Of a stretch of 64,000 bases of DNA, positions 10,793-23,100 are shown one piece after another. The position numbers and the translations under genes are program-made. The notes below the pieces were generated by a model. It ran no database searches, was not told where the DNA came from, and saw only the letters and a list, made by a program, of their open reading frames with translations. Numbering within the stretch: the first letter of the stretch is position 1; the number at the start of each line of letters is the position of its first letter. This DNA is from Sipunculus nudus (Eukaryota; Annelida; Sipuncula; Golfingiida; Sipunculidae), in NCBI GenBank assembly GCA_026874595.1, contig CM049316.1, positions 71,885,176-71,949,175 on the forward strand, written 5' to 3'.

Positions 10793-11959
10793 GTGTGGTA
10801 CAGTTCCGCTAAAAACTCAGACGTGCTTAACAACCTGGATGCCAAACTGTCACACCTTACCGCACAACAACAGCAAGACCTCACGAACCTGCTGCGGAAT
10901 TATGAAAATTTGTTTAATAACATTCCAACGCGAACTAACATATTGTGCCTTGACGTCGATGTTGGCGAGGCAAGCGCAGTCAAGCAGCATCCTTACAGAC
11001 TAAATCCAGAAAAGCAAACGTATCTACAGGATGAGATTCAATATTTGCTAGACAATGATTTTATTGAACCTAGAGACAGTAACTGGAGTTCACCATGTAT
11101 TCTTGTGCCAAAACCTGATGAAGGTTACCGTATGTGCACAGATTATCGAAAACTGAACTCTGTCAACAAGACTGACACGTTCCCGATTCCGAGGATCCAT
11201 GATTGTATTAATAGAGTCGGTAACTCCAGATATGTTTCCAAGTTTGACTTGCTAAAAGGATTCTGGCAAGTTCCGCTGACAGTACGAGCGAAAGAAGTGT
11301 CGGCATTTGTGACGGCGCAAGGACTGTACCAGCATAAAGTTATGCCGTTTGGCATGAAGAACTCACCAGCCACGTTCCAACGCCTCATCCATATGATTGT
11401 CAAGGTTATTCAGGGCTGCGACGCATATATTGATGGCCTTATCGTGTACAGCGACACTTGGGAGAAACATCTGCAAATTCTTCGCGACCTCTTCGAAAGA
11501 CTCAGTGAAGCACGTCTGAACGCCAACTTTGTAAAATCTGAGTTTTGTCATGCACAAGTAACATTTTTGGGTCATATTGTAGGGCAGGATAAGGTTAAAG
11601 CTGTTAATGTTAAAATAAGTGGTATTTCTGCATTTCCTAGACCAGAAAACAAAAAGCAAATAATGCGTTTTCTTGGTATGGTTGGATACTACAGGATGTT
11701 TTGTCAAAATTTTTCTGTGGTAGCTGAACCTTTGACTAATTTGTTAAAGAAGAAACAAAAGTTTGTATGGAATGTTCAGTGTGAAAATGCATTTCAGAAT
11801 TTAAAAACAATTCTGCAGAGTTCACCAGTTTTGGCAGCTCCTGACTTTGTTGTACCTTTTAAGTTAGCTGTAGATGCTAGTGATACTGCTGCTTGTGCTG
11901 TGTTGTTACAAGAAAGCAATGATGGCATAGATCATCAAATGTTTCTCAAAAAAGTTTAA
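10793..11959 (+). pseudogene. Reverse transcriptase with start of RNase H, YIDG active site
   Basis: An open frame of 388 codons carries the gypsy-type RT landmarks in order: EPRDSNWSSPCILVPKPD, YRMCTDYRKLNSV, LLKGFWQVPL, MPFGMKNSPATFQRL, YIDG (11426-11437), FLGHIVGQ, and RFLGMVGYYR. The connection to RNase H follows (FKLAVDASDTAA). The catalytic box of this family is normally Tyr-x-Asp-Asp. Here the second Asp is Gly, which should abolish polymerase activity. The frame opens at the first of several alternative codons and its true start is unknown, as it would be part of a polyprotein. It ends in a stop after DHQMFLKKV. Confidence 0.9.
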
Positions 11960-12215
11960 TGCAAACCAGAAAAACTACTTCACTATTGGCTTTGATTTTG
12001 GCATTGCAAGTTTATGTTACTTCATCAGTCAAGCCTATCATTGTCTTCCGTGATCACAATCCCCTCACGTTCATGAACAAGTTGAAGTGTTAAAATCAAA
12101 GACTGTTGAGATGGAGTTTGTTCTTACAGGATTACAACCTTGAAATCATACACATTAAGGGAAAGACAATGAACTTGCTGATTGCATATCGAGATGTTTA
12201 TGAAATGTTGTAAAC
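11960..12215 (+). pseudogene. RNase H remnant
   Basis: Shifted frames after the RT stop still encode RNase H words such as DHNPLTFMNK (about 12053-12082) and a IHIKGK-like end near 12150. Several deletions and stops are present. The remaining bases up to the purine tract are AT-rich and non-coding. Confidence 0.7.
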
Positions 12216-12320
12216 GAGATGGTTATGTAATGTTATGAATAAGATGATTTTGAGATGTTGTAAAAATTTAGTGATTGTGATTGCAAAAAAAAAGGTTTTT
12301 TTTTCTTTTTTTTTCTTACA

Positions 12321-12331
12321 GGAGAGGGATG
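12321..12331 (+). promoter_or_regulatory. Polypurine tract
   Basis: ggagagggatg directly precedes the 3' LTR start TGTTAC at 12332. This is the expected position and composition for the plus-strand primer. Confidence 0.75.
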
Positions 12332-13156
12332 TGTTACAGATGTCTTTTTTATTGTGTGACACGGGCGTAAATCGTGTTTTAGCGGCCTCGCCTGGCCGTG
12401 TGTTGCACTCTCAGTTTAATCCGTGCTGGTTGAACTCTCGTTGTCATGCTATTCTGGGGTTTTCTGGCCTGGCGGAGCCAGAGATCCTGCTATGTAAAGA
12501 CACGGTATTCTGGATGTTTCTTGTAACGCGTGTGTACTGTGTTTTATGTTAGATTCTATAGATTGTTCGAGAAATAGAAAGTTTTCGGCTTGAGATGAGA
12601 AGCTATAAATAGGGGCTGCGTTTTTAAAGCCGAGAGAGAGGTAAGAGAATATTCCAGCGGACACGGAAGCGTGTTAGTCAGTGTGTGGGACTTATCCGAT
12701 TATCCAGTATTTTCAGGGATTCTACTATTACTAACACTTTACAATATGGTTATGAGTATATAAGTTTACTTTCGGGATTGTTACAAGAGCTTAACATTAG
12801 AATGTTATTCTCTGAGATGATTTATGAGAATTATTGTTCATCTGTTTTATACATTTTAAAGGACTTGTCGTTGTGACCGTGGTTGTATCCAGGTACTGTG
12901 CACTTTGTTTATTCTACTGTGTGATTATACTGATTTGCTGTTATACTGTTGTTGTACTGTGTAATTGTATTGATTTAGTGTATTGTTTCAGTAATAAACT
13001 ATAGTTATTTGTTAACAAACAAAAAACGAAAAAACACTGACTTCTTTATTCATTCCCCTAGACCTTTCAAACTGCCTAGTGTAATAGAACCTGTTTTTTT
13101 TTACAAATTCATGTTCATCACGCATACGTGGTCTGTTGATATAAGGTTCCGTGACA
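12332..13156 (+). repeat. 3' LTR with TATA box and poly(A) signal
   Basis: The 825-bp LTR starts TGTTACAGATG and ends CCGTGACA. TATAAATA is at 12604-12611, about 40 bases before the conserved agaatattccagcgg. AATAAA is at 12993-12998. This LTR is nearly identical to 1-512, as expected for a recent tandem duplication of unit plus element, and clearly less similar to its own 5' LTR. Confidence 0.9.
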
Positions 13157-13958
13157 TAATGTTTAGCTAATAAGGGCACCTCTATATTCTTTAAAGTAGA
13201 ACATTTCCACTCTTAATGTGGGCACTTAATTGATCTTCCCAGCTGAACTATCTTTCTATTTAAACTTCTTAGCTTCATTTATTATGAATTGTTAATTATT
13301 TTCAGAATAACCATTAATTATTTAATATTTATATTTCAACTATGAATTATCAAACAAAAACAAAGTCAGAGGTGTTTTACTGTCAGATTGCATAATTATA
13401 ATAATAGCCTTCTCGACTCAAGGTTAGGAAAGGCATACATGCATTCTAATTAGATTACTTGATGGGCCTGTACAGCTCCGGTCAGACCTCAGCCCAGACT
13501 GGCTGTCCCTGTGATGGTTTATAGCCAGCAGTGAATGCACCACTCAGTATCCATTCATGCTGGACTGATGGGATAGTTTGATCTGACAGTCACTATAGAC
13601 TTTCTGATGTCAGCGAAGCAAAGAAACTGCTATATTTCATAAAATGGATGGCGCCCTACTCATTCACCCGATTACTTGGTACCCTGAGATAAAGAATTAG
13701 GGTAAAGGCCCCTTGGTCCACTAGCAGTTGCACTTAATGATCAACACCAAACACTGGTCATTCGTATGCATTGTGTCATATTCACTGATATTGTCCAGTT
13801 ATAAAATTTTACTCTTACAACAGACTCAGCATTAGTAATATTTCAAAGTAGGTGTCAGCACTGAATGGAGAAGCTATTATCCCTGTATACTGGGCACCTC
13901 TTTAAATTGGGCAGTTTAGCCTAGCCGCAAGAGTGCCCAAAATATAGAGGTTCGACTG
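13157..13958. mobile_element. Right part of TIR element MITE1
   Basis: This continues MITE1 from 6404 after the retrotransposon. It ends ggttcgactg and is followed by TA (13959-13960). The stretch is non-coding. Confidence 0.75.
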
Positions 13959-14028
13959 TAATTTCAAACGAGTCATACAATATATGGTAACAGACACGTA
14001 TGTTAATATGGTTTTGTTAATTTGATAC

Positions 14029-14068
14029 CTACAGAGGATCCATGTCTTCTTCCTTTGGACCTTTAGGC
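14029..14068 (-). CDS. Terminal exon Z (copy B)
   Basis: This has the same 40-base exon, tgcag acceptor, phase and TAG stop as in copy A, with an identical peptide (PKGPKEEDMDPL). Confidence 0.5.
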
Positions 14069-15062
14069 CTGCAAATATATTTAATACAACTATGGTAATA
14101 ATGAATTCAGTTCTATCACTGTCACGATTGACGGCTTGGATGTGTTCGAAAAATTCTATTTGAGATATAATACATATTTTAAATATTCAAACGAATAACC
14201 TCTGACTTCTCCAGACTGCGTTTGATCAATCTCTTGATGTCAAACACAAAATAAAGAAAGGCCATTTTTCTAAATTAAACCCTGTCGGCTTAGCAGCAGT
14301 AGTGATAATAATAATTGTTATCAATCTGCATTCGGAAGGAAGCAAGCACCGCGATGCTCCCAAAGCTTTGTTAGCATCCATTTATTTGGCCCACATTCCT
14401 AAGTTAATTCGTGGATAAGTGCTTCTACATTTGTGAATATTCCTTGATGAAATCCCTGAATCCGTATCATTAGCCGGATCTACATCAACATATCATGATA
14501 TATCCACTGATGTAAACCCAAACATACACTCACATTATGTAGTCGTACTCATACCCTTTCCTTCATACTGTCCACGCGTGAACAATTGCATGTTATGCAC
14601 ACATTAAACGCCGCCATTTGTGATGACTATTGTTTAGATTTAACACCAGACGGCCGGAATGCAAGCACTGAAATAAATCGTGTGTATGATTAAAATGGCA
14701 GCCAATCAAATATGCTCTTTTAGAAAGCTTTAGCAACCTAATGTAACATTGAGGTGAACTCCCTCGGTCAAAGGCCTGCTAGCTGCTGGAACAAAACTGC
14801 TTGTTCCTTGGTTACCATTTGGTTCAGCTGATCTGTTACTTTTGTGTCGTTCTCTCTAGTTATCACAATAAGAAAACCAAATCAGTGAAGTTTAAAACGG
14901 GGAGATGAAGCTGATACGGAAACAGCCGCACTTCTCCCGTACAAAGTCAATACGATATATGCTGTAATAATTTTTAGGACATCGCTTGAAAAGAGGTTGT
15001 CCTGTAATAACCAACCTGTCCGTCTGTCTGTCCGACTGTCTATCTGTCTGTCGGCCCGTCCA

Positions 15063-16250
15063 AAAATGATGATAACTCCATTTAGGGTAGACATGCATTT
15101 TAAGTTTGACTTGTACATGCCCCACCAGTTAAGAAAGAGGCCTTTCATTTTAGGGTCAAATGTACAAGCCACAGGACCCATCTCTCCAAAAAGTTTGCTG
15201 ATACGTTTAAAGCCAAACTTTTCAACCCAAATCATCCATCCTACATGACAATATGTTTGAAAGACCATGCTGATTCATTCACAGAGATATAGAACAAGAA
15301 TACACGGAAAAAGTACCGATCACCCAGTATGGTAATCGTACCCATGACCCTCCAATTGTCGGGCGTCTGCTCTAACAGTGAGCTAACAGGGATCCCCAAG
15401 TTCCTCTGTGTATCAGCACATTTTTTTTTATCAAGCAAAGTGACGTCATACTGTGACTGGTATTATACATACTTCATGTGCCGACACAGCGACTTTACAT
15501 GCAGCAGTGACGAAGTGATGGCCTTTTACGGTATGCATCAAATATTATATAAAGATGTTTAAATGGCCATGCTGGTCCATTTTATAGGGATATTTAACAA
15601 GAATACACAGAAAAAGTCCGAAAAGTTCCGTCTTACCTAATACCTCACCTGCCAATAGGGTCGAAGGTGCATGCTATCCAAAAAATCATTTTCGGATGAT
15701 AACTCCAGTTTGGATCGATATGTGGATTTCATTCATGACTTATATATGGCCCATCACTAAAGCAAGAACCCTCTTGATTTAGAGGTCAGAGATCAAGGTC
15801 ACAGGACACAGATCTTTAAAAAGTTTGTGGAAGCATTTTAAGCCAAATTTGGCACCCCGCAGCTTTCATCTTGCACAAACAGCTCACCTACTAAAAGGGG
15901 AGTCCCTGTTAATTTGGGATGATATGGTTAAATGTCAAGGTTACAGGAGCGATCTGTCCAAAAATTCATTTCCAGATGATAACTAACTCCAATTTGGTTT
16001 GACATATGGATTTCAAACTTGACTAACTTATGGCCCACCACTTATATAAAAACACTTTTTTATTTTGGGGTCAATAAAGCAATGTTGAAGATCACAGGAC
16101 CAACATCTTTATAAATATTGTGAAGACATTGCAAATGTTTCATACTTTTGTATTTCCTTACAATAGGGGATAAGCACATTGATTTCGACTTTCATTCAAA
16201 GGTGAAGGTCACATGATCGTCCTTCTGATTTATATACTTTACGGCTTAAA
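15063..16250. repeat. Threefold repeated module, copy B
   Basis: The gataactcca-containing modules recur at about 15067, 15695 and 15975 with the same order of words as in copy A. Confidence 0.7.
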
Positions 16251-16569
16251 GTTTATAAATATATCTAATGTAATTATGCCTCCTTTGCTTGGGATAGTCC
16301 ACTTCTACAAATTCATACACGACTATCACTGATTCAAACCGTAACCTCATGGTTCAGATGATTTTTTAATACTGTTTTGGATCAGCTCCTTCCGTCTCTG
16401 CATATAATCAGGTCCTTTATTATATTTTTTTAAGCATTACTCAGTCAACATTGGACGGGTAAGGGCCTTCTGCTTGGACAATCCTGATCTGTCATTATTC
16501 CAGTTTTATTACAGATGCGGTACTAATAACTGACCTGATCGTAGTGTAAATACAGCTTCACATACGTAC

Positions 16570-16673
16570 CTGGCGTCACATTTCATTCCCCTACAGTCAA
16601 TATCAGCGGTTCCCAGATTCGTAGCTGTGTCGATGCCACATGTTTGAGACTTCACCCAAAAGTTAATGGCAGC
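16570..16673 (-). CDS. Internal exon Y (copy B)
   Basis: A 104-base exon with intact gtacgt donor and tttaag acceptor. It has the same phase-0 reading as copy A, with its three cysteines preserved. Confidence 0.55.
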
Positions 16674-17598
16674 CTTAAACAAAATGAAAATAGCATTTAC
16701 ATAGAGTATAAATTAATGGTGATAATAAACAGAAGCGATGTTGACATAGCAAAGTTGAGTATATAACATATTTTAGGGATCTTTTGGCTACTCACGTTTT
16801 AGGTGAATCTAACACATAACATATTATTTCGAGATAATTCAGTCGATCAGTTTCTAGCTTAGTCATATTCATATTCATATGTAACTCATACAGATAGCAT
16901 TATGGATATGACATACATGCATCAATTGCCTGATTAACTCGTCGTTTATAATAGCGTTTCATATTTTGTTGAATATTTAAATAAAACAAATATTTGGTAA
17001 TTTGAAATTTATAAAAGAACATTTTTTTCCCAGTTTCTGCACAAATAAATATATATTCCAAAATATGTTGTGGGAATGAAGAAAATAATATTCTTGGGAG
17101 AGCTTATGTCCTAACTTTCCCTGAACAAGTGTGTGGGGGTTGTCCCTAGATTTGAGCAGGTGTCAGGAAGACGAGCATTTCTCTGGGTGGATTGTCCCCT
17201 TAAAGTTTTTCAAAACAAGGCCAATTGGACATAATTAGTATCAAACTGTTCCACAACGTTTGTTTATAAGGAATTCATCTCTACACTTCAAACAGAAATA
17301 TAAATGTTGATGTAGTGATAAAACAAATGCAAGAGCTATAACATACTATAGTATTAAATCGGAATGTAGAGACCGAGTTGAAAATTTTTGACATATTTTC
17401 CCATAAACACCTAAATTTGTTTTTAAGTACTAAAATATCATTTTAAATGGTCAACTGAATCCAGCAATTGCATTTTGTCGTAGATTTGGACATTCCCTGT
17501 TAATAAGAAAGTGTAATATCATACGCGAATATTACACAACTGTAAACAAACACACAAACCATTCATTAAATATAAACCTCTTCCAATTCCATTTATTA

Positions 17599-17917
17599 TT
17601 ATGGAGAAATAATCATGTACGAGCTAACCGAAACTGAGGTCGTAGATTTATGATCGCAGCAAATCTTCTTGTGTTGTTCCTTGTCACTCATTTCTTTGTC
17701 CATTCCTTTGCCTTTTCCTTTGTCTTCTTCTTCTCCATGGTGATCTCCTGGTCCGAAGGTGCTGATAGGCAACAGGGTTTTCATACCTCGCAACTTCTCG
17801 AGAAGACCCATGCAGACCTCTGAACACTTTGCTCTGACGTCATTATTGCACGTGAGTTCGGGGACTGGATGGATCATTGCCTTTGTGCCCATGGAGGTTG
17901 TCATATTGCAAACACAC
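17599..17917 (-). CDS. Cysteine-rich terminal exon X (copy B)
   Basis: This has the same acceptor, stop and following AATAAA as copy A. It differs by an in-frame length change before GDHHGEEED (STFG replaces LGPP-like residues) and a few substitutions. The cysteines are kept. The open frame survives although the surrounding DNA carries indels, which mildly supports coding. Confidence 0.5.
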
Positions 17918-19107
17918 CTGGAGTTGAAGAACAGTTAAAATGGTAATATTTTTTTTTCTTAATCATTAAAAACAAACAAGATAGGTACATGGTCTATTAA
18001 AGGCACTGCCTATTGAATAATGATATAAGTATCCTATTAATAAGAATGACAGGTTATCTATCTTTCTGGATTTCCGGTTTTATTCGCATGAAATATGAAT
18101 AATTCTGAAGTTTTATTCTGTCTTGTTAACATAGAGCTAATCTCTGAATCTCTGTTGCCTTTCAAGCATGGCGGTTCTTGAACTGAGTACCTGCTCTGAG
18201 GTACATCGCCTTACACACTTTTTCTACCCCAGTAATCCAAATATAATAGTAAAAAAAATAATAGATATAAAATATGTGAAGTAGCACAATAGTAATGTAG
18301 GAGTATTTTTTTAATATGTTTGTTGATAGAACCTTTTTATTGAGTTAAGCTGGCATATAAACCAAATGTTTGCAATTTCCAATTAAAGGAAGTCTTCCCA
18401 TAACGCTGCAACTCACTTGTAATGGATTGTGTACGATCTTGAAGTAATACTTAATATGAATCTGTTACCAATTAGAAATATTTCCAATATATAAATAATT
18501 TTGGAAAATAATCATTTTTAAGAAATTAAACAAAAACCGGTGTCGCTGAAAAATGAAAAAGAAAATTAAGAACACATTGGCATTTTAATGCTTTGCTCTC
18601 TGGAGGACTGTGAAAAGTAAAGAAATATCTGTGCTCCAAATTTAAATGTAGAAATAAAACGTCTTTAAAGCCCTATAAGCCTCTAAACTAAACATCAATA
18701 GTGAATTAGACGACATCGGTTAAAATTTTGTTGAGTCTAAGAGTAATCAATTGATATTATTAGAACATTTTTCAATTAATCAATGAAATAATTAAATATT
18801 TTAAATTAGTTGTTTTGTAATACGTTGGGAAAATATCAAGAATGCTCCGGTTGATTGTGATTGTGTTTATCTTGCATATCCGATTATATATGCAAAATAG
18901 CAGTCAATTGTACTGTGATTCTGCACTTTGGTATGTGATAAAGGCAATCACTGTCTGTTGAATCACAGAAACCCCCTTTATTATCATAATAATTGCTACA
19001 AGAATAGCAAGTGTATGGTTCTTATAAAATAAAATGCATAATTTGTTTATGCACACTCAAAGGATTTGAACATTTTAGTCATATTTTGTATGAACTTTCA
19101 ACTATTA

Positions 19108-19854
19108 CAGTCGAATCTCTTTTAGTGGGCACCTCCATTAAATGGGCACCTCTATAAAGTGGGCACTTTGGGCAGTCCCATTTTTTTTCTTCTCTTTATT
19201 ACGTTTAGCTAATAAGGACAACTCTATATTCTTTAAAGTGGGCACTTTTTCCCTGCTAATGTGGGCACTTGATTGAATTTTCCATCCGGAGTATCTTTTT
19301 ATGTAAAATTTCTTAGCTTTCTTTATTGTGAATTTTTTTATTATTATTCAGAATAACTATTAATTATTTCATAATTATATTTTAACAATGAATAATCAAA
19401 CAAAAACAAAGTCAGAGGTGTATTACTGTCAGATTGCATAATTATAATAATTGCCTTCTCGACTCAAGGTTAGGAAAGGATACATGCATACTAATTAGAT
19501 TACATTCATTGGTGGGCCTGTACTTACTCCGGTCAGACCTCAGCCCAGACTGGCTGTTCCTGTGATGGTTTATAGCCAGCAGTGAGTGCACCACTCAGTA
19601 CCCATTCATACTGGACTGATAGGCATAGTTTGATCCGACAGTCACAGTAGATTTTCTGATGTCAGCGAAGCAAAGAAACTGCTATAGTTAATACAATGGA
19701 TGGCGCCCTACTCATTCACCCGATTACTTGGTACCCTAAGATGAAGAATTAGGGTAAGGGCCCCTTGGTCCACTAGCAGTTGCACTTAATGATCAACACC
19801 AAACATTCGTATGCATTGTGTCATATTCACTGATATTGTCCAGTTATAAAATTT
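19108..19854. mobile_element. Left part of TIR element MITE2 with uninterrupted LTR target site
   Basis: TA (19106-19107) then cagtcgaatc marks the left end. The element runs through the position where MITE1 carries the retrotransposon. Here the site reads ctctttattacgtttagc without insertion (19199-19202 is the unduplicated target). It then breaks at 19854, and its remaining 147 bases are found at 53301-53447. Total 894 bp, equal to MITE1. Confidence 0.8.
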
Positions 19855-20131
19855 CAACCCCTCACTGATATATAATTGTTTTGTAAAGTCCGAAAAGAGT
19901 TCCTGTTTAAATATTCAGAGAGTGGCTTGTATTGGAGAAAGTTTGTAGAACAGCATGGTATATATAAGGATCCGGTGTGTAACTTAACATTATTGATAAA
20001 TATTTAAATAAGAAGATCAATGCTTGAAGGTTACATTCATTGGTGTATATGTTATAACACACACACACATATATATTAACAGTTATGAATTTTAACCTAT
20101 TAATCTTTATTGTTAAAAAACAGGGAGATAG
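19855..20131. other. Unassigned AT-rich left flank of the satellite block
   Basis: These 277 bases have no counterpart in the other copies of the TIR element. They contain a short (CA)n/(TA)n run near 20054-20075. No gene or known element is seen. Confidence 0.6.
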
Positions 20132-20151
20132 GCGGGGAACTGTCGGTTTTC
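20132..20151 (+). repeat. Left 20-bp terminal inverted repeat of the satellite block
   Basis: gcggggaactgtcggttttc is the exact reverse complement of 53248-53267. It is preceded by ata-g. With one extra terminal base on each side the block would be flanked by TA, a possible 2-bp target duplication. Confidence 0.8.
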
Positions 20152-23100
20152 GGCAGCGGCCTGTAGTTAAGCTTATGGGACTTTTCGATTTTTCGCAGGC
20201 AGTTTCTCATTAGTGCCGGGGGGGGGGGGGGGTTGCTGGAAGCTTTGGCAGCCTGTAGTACCCTACAAAAAATTGGGAGGGGATAAAATATATAACAGCA
20301 TCGCATTAATGTTAAGGTTGCCGGCAGGGGGAGTGAAATGAGAGCGGCCAGCCACTGGGGCCCCATGAATCGCACACGCAAATAGCAGCTATTTGCTACC
20401 CAAAAAAGTTAGGAGGGGGTAAAATTTCTGGTATCATCGCATTGAGAGTTAAGATTGCCGCCAGAGGGAGTGGACAAGAGACAGGACTGCCACAGGGGCC
20501 CCATGAATCGCAAGCGCAAATAGCAGCTATTTGCTACCTTAAAAGTTGCCAAGACTGCCGCCAGGGGGAGTGGATATGACAGCGGCCAGACAGAGAGGCC
20601 CCCATGAGTCGCAAGCGCAAATAGCAGCTATTTGCTACCTTAAAAGTTGTCAAGACTGCCGCCAGGGGGAGTGGACACAGAGCGGGTTGCCAGAGGGGGC
20701 CCCACGAATCGCACGCGCAAATAGCAGCTATTTGCTACCTTAACAGTTGCCAAGACTGCCGCCAGGGGGAGTGGACAGAGAGCGGCCAGACAGAGAGGCC
20801 CCCATGAGTCGCAAGCGCAAATAGCAGCTATTTGCTACCTTAAAAGTTGTCAAGACTGCCGCCAGGGGGAGTGAACACAGAGGGGGCTGCCAGAGGGGCC
20901 CCCATGAATCGCACGCGCAAATAGCAGCTATTTGCTACCTTAAAAGTTGCCAAGACTGCCGCCAGGGGGAGTTGATATGAGAGCGGCCAGCGAAGAGGCC
21001 CCCATGAATCGCAAGCGCAAATAGCAGCTATTTGCTACCTTAAAAGTTGCCAAGACTGCCGCCAGGGGGAGTGGATATGACAGAGGCCAGAGGGGGCCCC
21101 ATGAATCGCACGCGCAAATAGCAGCTATTTGCTACCTTAACAGTTGCCAAGACTGCCGCCAGGGGGAGTGGAAATGAGAACAGCCTGACAGAGAGCCCCC
21201 CATGAGTCGCATGCGCAAATAGCAGCTATTTGCTACCATAAAAAATGTCAAGACTGCCGCCAGGAGGAGTGGACACAGAGAGGGCGGCCAGAGTAGGCCC
21301 CATGAATCGCAAGCGCAAATAGCAGCTATTTGCTACCTTAAAAGGTGCCAAGACTGCCGCCAGGGGGAGTGGATAAGAGAGCGGCCAGACAGAGAGGCCC
21401 CCATGAGTCGCAAGCGCAAATAGCAGCTATTTGCTACCTTAAAAGTTGTCAAGACTGCCGCCAGGGGGAGTGGACAAAGAGCGGGCTGCCAGAGGGGCCC
21501 CCATGAATCGCACGCGCAAATAGCAGCTATTTGCTACCTTAAAAGTTGCCAAGACTGCCGCCAGGGGGAGTTGATATGAGAGCGGCCAGCGAAGAGGCCC
21601 CCACGAATCGAAAGCGCAAATAGCAGCTATTTGCTACCTTAAAAGTTGCCAAGACTGCCGCCAGGGGGAGTGGATATGAGAGCAGGCAGACAGAGGGGCC
21701 CCATGAATCGCTCGCGCAAATAGCAGCTATTTGCTACCCTAAAAAATTTAAGACTGGGTAAAATTTCTGGTATCATCGCATTGAGAGTTAATATTGCCTC
21801 CAGAGGGAGTGGACAAGAGACAGGACTGCCACAGGGGCCCTATGAATCGCACGCGCAAATAGCAGCTATTTGCTACCCTAAAAATTTAGGAGGGGGTAAA
21901 ATTTTTGGTAGCATCGCATTGAGAGTTAAGATTGCCACCAGGGGGAGTGGAGATCTAAAAGCCTGCCACAGGGGCCCAAATGAATCGCACGCGCAAATAG
22001 CAGCTATTTGCTACCATAAAAGTTGTGAAGACTGCCGCCAGGGGGAGAGGAGATCTCAGCGGTCTGGCAGAGGGGTCACAACGAGTCGCAAGCGCAAATA
22101 GCAGTTATTTGCTACCATAAAATATGTCAAGACTGCCACCAGGGGGAGTGGACATAAGAGTGGACAGACAGAGGGGCCCCCATGAGTCGCACGCGCAAAT
22201 AGCAGCTATTTGCTACCCTAAAAAATTAGGAGGGGGTAAAATTTATAGTAGCATTGCATTGAGCGTTATGACTGGCGCCAGGGGGAGTGGACATGAGACA
22301 GGACTGCCACAGGGGCCCCATGAATCGCAAGCGCAAATAGCAGCTATTTGCTACCTTAAAAGTTGCCAAGACTGCCGCCAGGGGGAGTGGATATGACAGC
22401 GGCCAGACAGAGAGGCCCCCATGAGTCGCAAGCGCAAATAGCAGCTATTTGCTACCTTAAAAGTTGTCAAGACTGCCGCCAGGGGGAGTGGACACAGAGC
22501 GGGTTGCCAGAGGGGGCCCCACGAATCGCACGCGCAAATAGCAGCTATTTGCTACCTTAACAGTTGCCAAGACTGCCGCCAGGGGGAGTGGACAGAGAGC
22601 GGCCGACAGAGAGGCCCCCATGAGTCGCAAGCGCAAATAGCAGCTATTTGCTACCTTAAAAGTTGTCAAGACTGCCGCCAGGGGGAGTGGACACAGAGCG
22701 GGATGCCAGAGGGGCCCCCATGAATCGCACGCGCAAATAGCAGCTATTTGCTACCTTAAAAGTTGCCAAGACTGCCGCCAGGGTGAGTTGATATGAGAGC
22801 GGCCAGCGAAGAGGCCCCCATGAAACTCAAGCGCAAATAGCCGCTATTTGCTACCTTAAATTTGCCAAGACTGCCGCCAGGGGGAGTGGATATGACAGCG
22901 GCCAGAGGGGGCCCCATGAATCGCACGCGCAAATAGCAGCTATTTGCTACCTTAAAAGGTGCCAAGACTGCCGCCAGGGGGAGTGGATATGAGAGCGGCC
23001 AGACAGAGAGGCCCCCATGAGTCGCAAGCGCAAATAGCAGCTATTTGCTACCTTAAAAGTTGTCAAGACTGCCGCCAGGGGGAGTGGATATGACAGCGGC

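Larger units (their letters stand above)
6405..13156 (+). mobile_element. Ty3/gypsy-type LTR retrotransposon, Gmr1-like domain order, decayed
   Basis: This 6752-bp element has LTRs that start TGTTAC and end (g)aca, a tRNA-Pro-type primer-binding site and a purine tract before the 3' LTR. The coding region reads gag, protease, integrase, reverse transcriptase, RNase H. Integrase before RT is unusual for gypsy-like sequences and matches the published Gmr1-like group. Every open frame is broken by stops and frameshifts. The 4-bp flanks are ttat (6401-6404) and taat (13157-13160), and the empty site at 19199-19202 reads ttac. The duplication is therefore probably 4 bp, slightly mutated. Confidence 0.9.
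13959..19107. repeat. Segmental duplication unit, copy B
   Basis: This is the second copy of the 5 kb unit, nearly identical to copy A. It retains the about 130 bp near 14458-14587 that A lacks. It contains exons Z, Y and X (14029-14068, 16570-16673 and 17599-17917), the microsatellite at 15014-15061 and the threefold module at about 15063-16250. The other stretches are AT-rich with no supported gene. Its 3' part (about 18100-19080) is more diverged from A than the rest. Confidence 0.9.
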
